The notes under the pieces were generated by a model that saw nothing but the letters and a program-made list of their open reading frames with translations, ran no database searches and was not told the DNA's origin. The translations under genes were made by a program, and so were the position numbers. Positions 1 through 6,992 of a stretch of 6,992 nt of DNA are shown in pieces; position 1 is the stretch's first letter, and each line of letters begins with the position of its first letter. The DNA is from Lysobacteraceae bacterium (GTDB lineage Bacteria; Pseudomonadota; Gammaproteobacteria; Xanthomonadales; Xanthomonadaceae): positions 1-6,992 of the forward strand of contig JAIXTZ010000280.1 of NCBI GenBank assembly GCA_027483745.1, in the 5' to 3' direction.

Positions 1-574
1 CACCGCGCTGATCGAACGCAACCTGCAGCGCGCGGCCGGCCTGATCAGCCACTTCAAGCAGGTGGCCGTCGACCAGGCGAGCGTGCGGCGCCGGGCCTTC
101 GCCCTCGCCTCCCTCGTCGAAGACGTGCTGTCGACGCTCAGCCCGCGACTGAAGCGTTCGCCGCATCGCGTGGAGATCGACATCCCGGCCGACCTCATGC
201 TCGAGAGCTATCCCGGGCCATTGGAGCAGGTGCTCACCAACCTGATCGAGAACAGCCTCGTCCACGGCTTCGAGCCGGGGCAGGCCGGCACGATCCGGAT
301 CTCGGCCGAGGCGGCCGGCAGCCGGGTCCGCCTGCGCTACGCCGACGACGGGCACGGGATCTCCCCGGCGCTCCGGCATCGCGTGTTCGATCCCTTCTTC
401 ACCACCCGGCTGGGGCAGGGAGGCAGCGGCCTCGGTCTTTACCTGGTGTACAACCTCGTCCATGGCCGGCTCGGGGGGAGCATCCAGCTGCAGGAGGGCG
501 CCGGCCCGGGGGCATGCTTCATCGTGGACGTACCGGTGGTCGCGCCGGCCGCGGGAGAGGAGACGAGCGGATGA
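1..574 (+). CDS. Sensor histidine kinase, C-terminal part (5' end outside window)
   Basis: This is the catalytic end of a two-component sensor kinase; the frame is open from base 2 and 190 residues are visible. The ATP-binding HATPase_c boxes are complete and in order: N box with LTNLIENSLVHG at visible residues 78-89, G1 box DDGHGI at 115-120, F box FDPFF at 129-133 and G2 box GGSGLGL at 140-146. The leading helix (roughly residues 1-30, with FKQVAVDQ) looks like the second helix of the dimerisation/phosphotransfer domain. The phospho-accepting histidine and any sensor or membrane part lie to the left of the window, so the stimulus cannot be read. A GTG at 62 could be miscalled as the start, but the frame continues upstream with good kinase sequence. 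The stop overlaps the next start as ATGA, so the downstream receiver protein is the likely phosphotransfer partner. The kinase assignment is sure; the subfamily is not. Confidence 0.93.
   Translation, partial: TALIERNLQRAAGLISHFKQVAVDQASVRRRAFALASLVEDVLSTLSPRLKRSPHRVEIDIPADLMLESYPGPLEQVLTNLIENSLVHGFEPGQAGTIRISAEAAGSRVRLRYADDGHGISPALRHRVFDPFFTTRLGQGGSGLGLYLVYNLVHGRLGGSIQLQEGAGPGACFIVDVPVVAPAAGEETSG
553..562 (+). promoter_or_regulatory. Ribosome binding site of the receiver-EAL gene
   Basis: A purine run GGGAGAGGAG ends 8 bases before the ATG at 571. It lies inside the last codons of the kinase gene, as expected for translational coupling across the ATGA overlap. It supports 571 as the start over an upstream non-ATG start near 514, and over a second in-frame ATG at 628, which would begin just before the receiver domain. 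Confidence 0.7.
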
Positions 575-2805
575 ACGACGAATGGATCAGCTTCGCCAAG
601 GAAGCTGACGAAGGCGCAGGGAGCGCGATGCCCAGCTGGTGCATCGTGGTGATCGATGACGACGAGGAAGTGCATGAAGCCACCCGCTTCGCGCTGCGTC
701 ACGTGCACGTCCACGGGAGACCGCTCGAACTGGTGCACCTGTTCTCCGCCGCCGAGGCGCGACGCGTGTTGCCCACCCTCGCCATTCCGGCCGTCATCCT
801 GCTCGACGTGGTGATGGAAACCGAGAACGCCGGGCTCGAGCTCGTCGACTTCATCCGCACCGACTGCGACCTCGCGGCCACGCGGATCGTGCTGCGCACC
901 GGCCAGCCCGGCTATGCGCCCGAGCTCAGCGTGTTCGCGCGCTACGACATCAACGACTACTTCACCAAGGCGGAGCTCTCGCGAACGCGCCTGATCACGG
1001 CGATCACCTCGGCGGTGAAGAGCCACGAACAGATCCGCACCATCGACGAGAGTCGGCGCGGCCTCGAGCTGATCGTGCGCTCCTCGCCGGGTCTGCTGCA
1101 GCCGCAAGGCCTCGCCAGCTTCGCCGAAGGCGTGCTGACCCAGGCCAGGGCGCTGCTGCGCGGCCCGATCGACGGCATCGTTTGCGCCCAGCGCGGCTCG
1201 CCGCTCGACCCCACCGACAATCGGCTCTACGTCGTCGGGGCCGCCGGCGCCCTCGCCGCCTCGGTCTGGCAACCGCTGTCCGACCTCCATGCGGAGCCGG
1301 TCGTGGCGGCGATCGCCCGCGCGCTGCGCGAGCGCCACAACGTGCATGGCGAGGACTACAGCGTGCTCTACCTGTCGACGCGCGAGCGCGAGGCGGCGAT
1401 CTACGTCGCCACGCCGACGCGACTCAACGACGTCGACCACCAGCTGCTCGAGGTTTTCGCCTCGAACCTCTCAGCGTGTTTCAGCAACCTGCAGCACTTC
1501 GAGGAGGTGCACCGGCTCGCCTTCCGCGATCCGCTCACCGGCTTGATGAACCGCTCCGGCCTGCTGCGCGAGCTCGATGGGGTGGCCGGGCGGCAGGACC
1601 TGCGCCTCGTGCTCGTCGACATCGACCATTTCACCGACTTCAACGACGGGCTCGGGCAGGAGGCCGGCGACCTGCTGCTGAGCGCGGTCGGCCAGCGGCT
1701 GCGCGAGCGTTTCGGCGGGCATGCCTCGCTGGCCCGCGTCGGCGCCGACGTGTTCGCGGTGGTGGGCGATGCCGATCGCCTCGCCGCCGCCGAGCTGCAA
1801 TCGGCCTTCGAACAACCCTTCGCCTACGGCGATCACCTGACGCCGGCGCGCGCCACGCTAGGGCTGTGCGACCTCGGCGAATGCACGGACGGCGTGACCG
1901 CCCTGCGCCACGCCAACATCGCGCTCAAGGCCGCCAAGCGCAGCCTCGTCGACAGCGCCCTGCTCTACCGCGCCAACCTCGCGGAGCACACCCGCCAGCG
2001 GCTCGACATGCTCGGCCAGCTGCGCCGTGATTTGGAGAACGGGCGGCTCGACGTCTGGTACCAGCCGCAGGTGCGGCTCTCGGATGGCGAGGTGCAGGCC
2101 GTGGAGGCCCTGCTGCGCTGGCCCGACGGCCGCGGCGGATGGGTGCAGCCACCCAACGTCTTCATCCCGCTGGCGGAGTATTCGGGCCTGATCGTCCCGA
2201 TGGGCGAGTTCGTGCTCGACCGCGCCTGCGCGATGCTCGCCGGGTTGCCCGGGGGCGGCGCCTTGCCCTCGCGGATCGCTGTCAACGTCGCCATGCCGCA
2301 GCTGCGCGACCCCGGCTTCGTCGGCGTGGTGGAACGCACCCTGCGCCGCCACGGCTTGGCCGGCGAACGGCTGGAGCTCGAGATCACGGAGTCGATCGCC
2401 ATGGACGAGGCACGGGGCCTGCGCCGGAGCCTCGAGCATCTCCGCGGCCTCGGGGTTCGCGTTGCGATCGACGACTTCGGCACCGGCTATTCGTCGTTGG
2501 CACAGCTGCGCGACCTGCCCGTGGACGCGCTGAAGATCGACCGCCGCTTCGTGTCCGAGCGCAGCGATGGCCCCGACGAAGCATTCGTCGAATGCATCGT
2601 CGGGCTGGCGGGCCGCCTGGGGCTGTCGACCGTGGCCGAGGGCATCGAGACCGGGGCACAGGCGGAGCTGATGCAGCGACTGGGTTGCGAGCTCGGGCAG
2701 GGCTACTGGCACGCGCGGCCGATGCCGGAACCGCGACTCGCGGCGTGGCTGGCGTCCAGCGCCGCAAGCACGTCGGCCCAAGGCCTCGGGCGCCCGACCC
2801 AGTAG
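571..2805 (+). CDS. Response regulator c-di-GMP phosphodiesterase: REC, DUF3369-like, degenerate GGDEF, EAL
   Basis: This 744-residue cytoplasmic protein most likely hydrolyses cyclic di-GMP to pGpG under phosphorylation control. Residues 24-150 are a receiver with acidic cluster D29-D31, phospho-acceptor D79, switch T110 and K133. Residues about 150-315 resemble DUF3369, a GAF-like region usual in this architecture. Residues 316-465 are a GGDEF domain whose signature reads GADVF (391-395): the catalytic Glu is Val, and no RxxD inhibitory site precedes it, so it should not be a cyclase. Residues 480-730 are an EAL domain with every expected catalytic residue: E512 of EALLRW, N572, E604, D634 and D635 of DDFGTGYSS, K655, E690 and Q710. 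Their spacing matches active EAL enzymes such as RocR. The gene starts in the ATGA overlap with the kinase, its likely partner. Its last 103 bases overlap the opposing GGDEF-EAL gene. Catalysis by EAL is inferred from residues; the effect of phosphorylation is unknown. Confidence 0.93.
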   Translation: MNDEWISFAKEADEGAGSAMPSWCIVVIDDDEEVHEATRFALRHVHVHGRPLELVHLFSAAEARRVLPTLAIPAVILLDVVMETENAGLELVDFIRTDCDLAATRIVLRTGQPGYAPELSVFARYDINDYFTKAELSRTRLITAITSAVKSHEQIRTIDESRRGLELIVRSSPGLLQPQGLASFAEGVLTQARALLRGPIDGIVCAQRGSPLDPTDNRLYVVGAAGALAASVWQPLSDLHAEPVVAAIARALRERHNVHGEDYSVLYLSTREREAAIYVATPTRLNDVDHQLLEVFASNLSACFSNLQHFEEVHRLAFRDPLTGLMNRSGLLRELDGVAGRQDLRLVLVDIDHFTDFNDGLGQEAGDLLLSAVGQRLRERFGGHASLARVGADVFAVVGDADRLAAAELQSAFEQPFAYGDHLTPARATLGLCDLGECTDGVTALRHANIALKAAKRSLVDSALLYRANLAEHTRQRLDMLGQLRRDLENGRLDVWYQPQVRLSDGEVQAVEALLRWPDGRGGWVQPPNVFIPLAEYSGLIVPMGEFVLDRACAMLAGLPGGGALPSRIAVNVAMPQLRDPGFVGVVERTLRRHGLAGERLELEITESIAMDEARGLRRSLEHLRGLGVRVAIDDFGTGYSSLAQLRDLPVDALKIDRRFVSERSDGPDEAFVECIVGLAGRLGLSTVAEGIETGAQAELMQRLGCELGQGYWHARPMPEPRLAAWLASSAASTSAQGLGRPTQ

Positions 2806-2811
2806 CCCTGC
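2697..2811. repeat. 13-bp perfect inverted repeat spanning the convergent gene overlap
   Basis: The arm GCAGGGCTACTGG at 2697-2709 reappears as its reverse complement at 2799-2811, with 89 bases between. Each arm encodes part of the Gln-Gly-Tyr-Trp motif near the end of an EAL domain: the left arm for the plus-strand gene, the right arm for the minus-strand gene. Each arm also holds the stop codon of the opposite gene, because CTA within GGCTACTGG is TAG on the other strand. The identity of the arms is explained by the two genes encoding the same motif, so the repeat need not be a hairpin or a terminator; no T-run follows it. Confidence 0.85.
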
Positions 2812-4688
2812 AATGCATCCGCCCCGAGCGCGATCAGGGCCTCGGCCTGCGCCGCGTCCTCGATGCCCTCGGCGATCACCTTGAGGCCGAAGCGGTCGGC
2901 GATCAGTCGGACGGCCGCGACGATGGCGCGTGCCGCGTCGTCCAGCGTGCTGACGAATTGGCGGTCCACCTTGATGGCGGACAGCGGATACAGGTGCAAC
3001 CGGGAGAGCGAGGAGTAGCCGGTGCCGAAGTCGTCGACCTCGATCCGCACGCCCATCCGAGCGACGGCGCGCAGGGTCTCGAGGACCCGCTCGTCCCGCG
3101 TCTCGACGAAGGCGCTCTCCGTGACTTCCAGGACCAACAACGAGGGAGGAAGTCCGGTACGCCGCAGCGTCGATGCGATGGCGGAAGCGAACCCTTCGCC
3201 CCGCAGCTGCGGCATCGCGACATTGACCGCCACGGCCAGTCCCGGGTGCGTGGACTGCCAGCGGCGCGCGTCGTCGCAGGCGCGCTCGAGAACCCAGTCG
3301 CCGATCGCCAGGATGCTGCCCGTCTCTTCCGCGATGGGAATGAACTCCACGGGACTGACCGGCCCGAGGTCGGCCGTTTGCCAACGCAGCAGGGCCTCGA
3401 GCTGGAGCGGCCGCCCGCGGCCATCGACGATCGGCTGGTAGTGGACGGCCAGGCTTCCGTCCGTGCTGGCCGTGCTCAAGGCCTGCTCGATGTGGCGGCG
3501 GCGGCGCCAGGACGCCGACATTTCCGCGGTGTAGATCAGGGCACGGCCGCGCCCCTCGCGCTTGGCCTGCATCGCCGCCAGATCGGCCGACGCGACGAGG
3601 GCCGAGAGCGACTGGCCGTGCGCGGGGGCGCAGGCGACGCCGACCGACGCCGCCAGCGGCAGCACGTCGGCGCCGCCGTCGAGGACCAGCGGTGCCGAGA
3701 CCCCGGCGAGGACGGCCTGCGCGGATGGCATCGCTTGCTCCGGCGGCCCTCCCGTTCCGGCGAGGACGCAGACGAACTCGTCGCCGCCCCAGCGCGCGAT
3801 CAGGGCATCGGGGCCCAAGGCGAGGCGCAATCGGCGCGCGACCTCCTGCAGGACGACGTCGCCGATGGCATGCCCGCGCGTGTCGTTGATCTCCTTGAAA
3901 TGATCGAGGTCGACGAAGAGCACGACCTGACCTTCGCCCCCCGCCTCGCTCTCGTGGGCCGAGAGCCGACGCCGGTTGGCCAGTCCGGTCAAGGCGTCGC
4001 GGTGGGCCATGTCATGGAGCGCCTGGGTGCGCTCGGCGATGCGCGATTCGAGCCGATGGTTCTGGGTGGCGAGTCGGTCGACGAGGTCGGCGTTCTCAAC
4101 GGCAAGGCGCAGGCCATCGACGAGGATGCGGTGGTTCCGCGCGTGGGCGAGGAGCATCACCACGAGGAAGGCGAGGCCGAGCGCGGCCATGACCGGCTGC
4201 ACCGGCGGGACGAACAGCAGCGCGGCGATGCCCCCGGAGAGCAGCAGCGCGATGTAGACCGCGCCGATGGCGCGCAACGGCGCGAGCACGCCGCTCGCAC
4301 CGCCGGCAAGCGCCGAAAGCACGAGCAACAGCGCCATCTGGTCGCGCAGCGAGAGCGCGCCGTAGGCGCCAAGGCACAGCACGACCCAGCACAGCGCACT
4401 GCCAACGAGCCCGGCGGCGTACACCCCGCGCCACGCCGACAAGCCTTGCGAATCCACGTCGCGCGAGGCATGGGCGATCCCGACGTGTGCGACGAGGCGC
4501 AGCGCCGCGATCATCAGCGCGATGGTGGTCCACAGGGGCATCCAGGTCGGTGCGCGCTCCCCGAGGAGGGCGTGGAAGCCCGCGACCGCCGCGGCGTTGA
4601 CCGCGATGGTCGAGAGACCTTGCTCCTGCATGTGACGGAGCAGTCCGGCCTCGATGCGATGGTGGGTGGCACTCGGCGGGGCGCGCAT
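2703..4688 (-). CDS. Membrane-bound GGDEF-EAL protein (bifunctional c-di-GMP cyclase/phosphodiesterase candidate)
   Basis: From the ATG at 4688 this is a 661-residue inner-membrane c-di-GMP enzyme. Residues about 25-182 hold five or six hydrophobic segments (near 26-42, 51-70, 86-110, 117-137, 140-160 and 164-182) that match no sensor domain I can name. A coiled-coil-like helix (about 195-228) leads into a GGDEF domain with intact GGDEF at 301-305. The inhibitory RxxD site is absent, reading LGPD at 291-294. The EAL domain is also complete: E431 of EALLRW, N489, E521, D552 and D553, K573, E607 and Q627. Either activity is possible, and one domain may dominate. A GTG at 4778 is an alternative start with a fair AGGG site. 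I prefer 4688 because the 30 extra codons are Arg/Cys-rich with many T- or A-ending codons, unlike the gene, although the GAAGG site there is only 3 bases from the ATG. The 3' end overlaps the receiver-EAL gene by 103 bp. Confidence 0.92.
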   Translation of the reverse strand: MRAPPSATHHRIEAGLLRHMQEQGLSTIAVNAAAVAGFHALLGERAPTWMPLWTTIALMIAALRLVAHVGIAHASRDVDSQGLSAWRGVYAAGLVGSALCWVVLCLGAYGALSLRDQMALLLVLSALAGGASGVLAPLRAIGAVYIALLLSGGIAALLFVPPVQPVMAALGLAFLVVMLLAHARNHRILVDGLRLAVENADLVDRLATQNHRLESRIAERTQALHDMAHRDALTGLANRRRLSAHESEAGGEGQVVLFVDLDHFKEINDTRGHAIGDVVLQEVARRLRLALGPDALIARWGGDEFVCVLAGTGGPPEQAMPSAQAVLAGVSAPLVLDGGADVLPLAASVGVACAPAHGQSLSALVASADLAAMQAKREGRGRALIYTAEMSASWRRRRHIEQALSTASTDGSLAVHYQPIVDGRGRPLQLEALLRWQTADLGPVSPVEFIPIAEETGSILAIGDWVLERACDDARRWQSTHPGLAVAVNVAMPQLRGEGFASAIASTLRRTGLPPSLLVLEVTESAFVETRDERVLETLRAVARMGVRIEVDDFGTGYSSLSRLHLYPLSAIKVDRQFVSTLDDAARAIVAAVRLIADRFGLKVIAEGIEDAAQAEALIALGADALQGYWVGRPRPWADVLAALDASHAASRGSGIGRACQ

Positions 4689-4814
4689 CGGCCTTCGGAG
4701 CGACGAATGGCAAGTGCGTGGAGCGTGAGGGCAAGCGGGGACTCGGGACGTGCGCTGCTTCACAGCCCCGGACGGCACGACAGCCCTTGACGCGCCAGGA
4801 CGAGCGCCACGCGC
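4689..4814. other. 126-bp gap between the GNAT and GGDEF-EAL genes
   Basis: Both flanking genes are on the minus strand, so this is either an operon spacer or the leader of the GGDEF-EAL gene. It holds GAAGG (plus-strand 4692-4696) before the preferred start, AGGG before the alternative GTG at 4778, and the small hairpin at the GNAT stop. A loose sigma-54-like GG-N10-GC arrangement lies on the minus strand at 4781-4798, but it lacks the usual TT before the GC. No clear sigma-70 promoter is visible. Confidence 0.5.
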
Positions 4815-4816
4815 TC
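4802..4816 (-). repeat. Short perfect hairpin at the GNAT stop codon
   Basis: GAGCGC and GCGCTC face each other around a 3-base loop, giving a 6-bp GC-rich stem that includes the last two bases of the GNAT TGA stop. On the minus strand no T-run follows, so this is not a classical intrinsic terminator. It could slow transcription, stabilise the mRNA end, or be chance in such GC-rich DNA. Confidence 0.4.
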
Positions 4817-5279
4817 AGGGGCGGACGCGCGGGAACTCGGCTTCGTACACGCGGTAATGCGCATCGGCCATGCCGAGCGCGGCATACGTGGCCTGCGCGC
4901 GCGCATTGTCGTTCTCGACGTACAGGCGCAGGCCGCACACGCCCGGCATGGCGCGCGCCTCGCGCTCCACGTGCGCATAGAGGGCGCGGAAGACGCCGAG
5001 GCGACGGGCGTCCTCGGCGACGTACACGCTCTGGATCCACCACCACCAGCCGTTGCGCCAATCGCTCCATTCGGTGGTGAGCATCAGCGTACCGACCGCG
5101 CGCCCGTCGTGCTCGGCGACGAGGTATCGCGCCTTGTGCGGATCGGCGAGGCCCGCCGCGATGCCGGCGCGGATCGTGCCGGCATCGAGCGCCTTGCCTT
5201 CGGTTTCCAGCGCCATCGCCTCGGCCCAGCGGGCAAGGGTCTCGAGGTCGGCGGCGGTGGCGGGACGGATCAGCGTCAT
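4815..5279 (-). CDS. GNAT-family N-acetyltransferase
   Basis: This 154-residue protein has the length and layout of a single-domain GNAT enzyme, which moves an acetyl group from acetyl-CoA to an amine. The N-terminus IRPATAADLETL is the usual first strand and helix. SVYVAEDARRLGVFRAL (84-100) is the acetyl-CoA loop motif A; the core R-x-x-G-x-G/A reads RRLGVF, with Phe in the last position, a variation I recall from related GNAT proteins. VENDNARAQATYAALGM (121-137) is the C-terminal helix motif. A run of four Trp at 78-81 precedes the core strand. The substrate cannot be told. The ATG at 5279 has a GAGG site 6 bases upstream (plus-strand CCTC at 5286-5289). The gene is divergent from the DUF4239 gene and may be co-transcribed with the GGDEF-EAL gene 126 bp downstream. 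Confidence 0.88.
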   Translation of the reverse strand: MTLIRPATAADLETLARWAEAMALETEGKALDAGTIRAGIAAGLADPHKARYLVAEHDGRAVGTLMLTTEWSDWRNGWWWWIQSVYVAEDARRLGVFRALYAHVEREARAMPGVCGLRLYVENDNARAQATYAALGMADAHYRVYEAEFPRVRP

Positions 5280-5344
5280 CGGTGGCCTCGGGAAATGGCG
5301 GCGGGGCCCGACATACTATGGGCTCGACCCTGGGGGAGTGTCGG
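5280..5344. promoter_or_regulatory. 65-bp divergent intergenic region with candidate promoter(s)
   Basis: This is the only divergent gap in the window, so promoters for the GNAT and DUF4239 genes should lie in or near it. The small AT-rich island ACATACTATG (5311-5320) stands out from the GC-rich surroundings. It offers TACTAT as a -10-like hexamer for the plus strand and TAGTAT for the minus strand, each 4 of 6 against TATAAT. No good -35 box is seen at the right distance for either, so the assignment rests mainly on gene orientation. Confidence 0.35.
5332..5338 (+). promoter_or_regulatory. Ribosome binding site of the DUF4239 gene
   Basis: GGGGGAG lies 6 bases before the ATG at 5345. This strong site decides the start: an in-frame upstream candidate near 5282 would add 21 Gly/His/Thr-rich residues and would overlap the promoter island. 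Confidence 0.7.
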
Positions 5345-6135
5345 ATGGAATGGATCGCGATGTCCGCCGCGGCGGTGGCAACGCTCGCGGCGCTGTTGGC
5401 CGGCTTCATGGAGCTGGGCTTCCGCCTTGGCCGGAAGGCGCGCGTGCAAGACGGCGCAGGAGCCGACGGGGGGCTCGGCGTGATCGAAGGCGCGGTGTTC
5501 GCGCTGCTGGGCCTGCTGATCGCGTTCACCTTCTCGGGCGCCGCCGACCGCTTCAACGAGCGCCGTGCGCTGATCGCCGAGGAGACGAACGCCATCGGGA
5601 CCGCGTGGCTGCGACTGGACCTGCTGGCCGGGCCCGAGCGCGAGCGCCTGCGCGCCACCTTCCGCGCCTACGTCGACGAGCGAATCGAGGCCACGCGGCG
5701 TGGCGACGACGATCCGAGCCTGTTCGGCGCGGAAACGCCGACGCAGGCCCTTCAGTCCGAACTCTGGGCGGAGGCCGTGGCCGCCGTCCAGGCGAGCGGC
5801 CAGCCCACGTTGGCCGCCGTGGTGCTGGGGCCGATCAACGAGATGATCGACATCACCACCACGCGGCGCATGGAGCGGATGATGCATCCGCATCCGGTGG
5901 TCTTCATCGCGCTGGTGCTCACGGCCGTGCTCTCGGCGCTGCTCGCCGGCCACGCGCGCGGCCTCGTCGGCGGCCGCAGCCCGCTGCATGCGGCGGTCTT
6001 CGTGCTCGTCATCGGCGGCACCGTGTACGCCATCCTCGAGCTGGAGTACCCGCGCTTCGGCGTGGTGCGCATCGACAGCGCCGACGTGGTGCTGCTCGAG
6101 CTGCGCGAGCAGATCGCCGCGCCGGACGCGGCGCG

Positions 6136-6139
<4 letters not shown>
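5345..6139 (+). CDS. DUF4239 (bestrophin-like) membrane protein
   Basis: This 264-residue integral membrane protein has the layout of the DUF4239 family, annotated elsewhere as bestrophin-like. Two hydrophobic segments at about 5-26 and 47-66 are followed by the conserved stretch [20 protein letters not shown] (69-88). A long soluble helical region (about 90-180) comes next, then two more segments at about 184-203 and 213-232, and the EYPRFG motif at 234-239. The family is related by resemblance to bestrophin anion channels, but its function in bacteria is not established, so I claim no transport activity. The stop TAG is in the CTAG shared with the opposing NtrC-like gene, leaving no room for a separate terminator between them. 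Family assignment comes from recalled motifs and topology, not from a search. Confidence 0.82.

Positions 6140-6992
<853 letters not shown>

Noticed and set aside
439..1440. A 333-codon open frame on the minus strand opposite the kinase/receiver genes
   Set aside because: Arg/Gly/Ala-rich shadow of two confidently assigned genes.
2697..2811. Inverted repeat as a bidirectional terminator
   Set aside because: The 89-base spacer and lack of T-runs on either side do not fit an intrinsic terminator, and the repeat is explained by two copies of the same protein motif.
1858..3384. A 508-codon open frame on the minus strand running across the EAL overlap
   Set aside because: It is antisense or frame-shifted to both EAL genes, low in complexity and without motifs.
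4689..4778. N-terminal extension of the GGDEF-EAL protein from a GTG start at 4778
   Set aside because: The site AGGG with 5-base spacing is acceptable, but the 30 codons have unusually many T/A third positions and an Arg/Cys-rich product unlike the rest; kept only as an alternative.
2139..4790. An 883-codon open frame on the plus strand, opposite the GGDEF-EAL gene
   Set aside because: Its translation is rich in Arg, Gly, Ala, His and Gln with no recognisable domain, while the opposite strand encodes clear TM, GGDEF and EAL parts. Long antisense frames are expected when almost all third positions are G or C.
4096..5658. A 520-codon open frame on the minus strand across the GNAT gene and the divergent gap
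   Set aside because: It covers parts of three better supported genes in another frame and contains no domain signature.

Overview
The window is a gene-dense, very GC-rich stretch whose codons mostly end in G or C. It reads as chromosome of a high-GC Pseudomonadota. A Xanthomonadales-type gammaproteobacterium or a betaproteobacterium fits the NtrC-type activator and the c-di-GMP proteins, but this placement is inference from general resemblance and no taxonomic marker is present. I see no tRNA, rRNA, CRISPR array, insertion sequence or phage gene.

Layout: (1) 1-574 (+) is the C-terminal part of a sensor histidine kinase, cut by the left edge. (2) 571-2805 (+) overlaps it by ATGA and encodes a four-part response regulator: receiver, DUF3369-like region, degenerate GGDEF and intact EAL. 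(3) 2703-4688 (-) encodes a membrane protein with intact GGDEF and EAL domains; it converges on gene 2 and overlaps it by 103 bp. (4) 4815-5279 (-) is a GNAT acetyltransferase. (5) 5345-6139 (+) is a DUF4239 (bestrophin-like) membrane protein, divergent from the GNAT gene across 65 bp. (6) 6136-6992 (-) is the C-terminal part of an NtrC-like sigma-54 activator, cut by the right edge and convergent with gene 5 with a 4-bp overlap.

The left 4.7 kb is a c-di-GMP control locus. The kinase and the receiver-EAL protein look like a cognate two-component pair that would switch a c-di-GMP phosphodiesterase by phosphorylation. The facing membrane GGDEF-EAL protein could both make and degrade the same messenger. 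The right part (GNAT, DUF4239, NtrC) has no obvious functional link to it.

The most unusual structure is the tail-to-tail junction of the two EAL genes. Each stop codon lies exactly antisense to the partner's Gln-Gly-Tyr-Trp motif, inside a 13-bp perfect inverted repeat, and the two frames are wobble-on-wobble. A second convergent junction shares a single CTAG that supplies a TAG stop to each strand. I did not find a convincingly new multi-gene system; the novelty lies in how these genes are interlocked.
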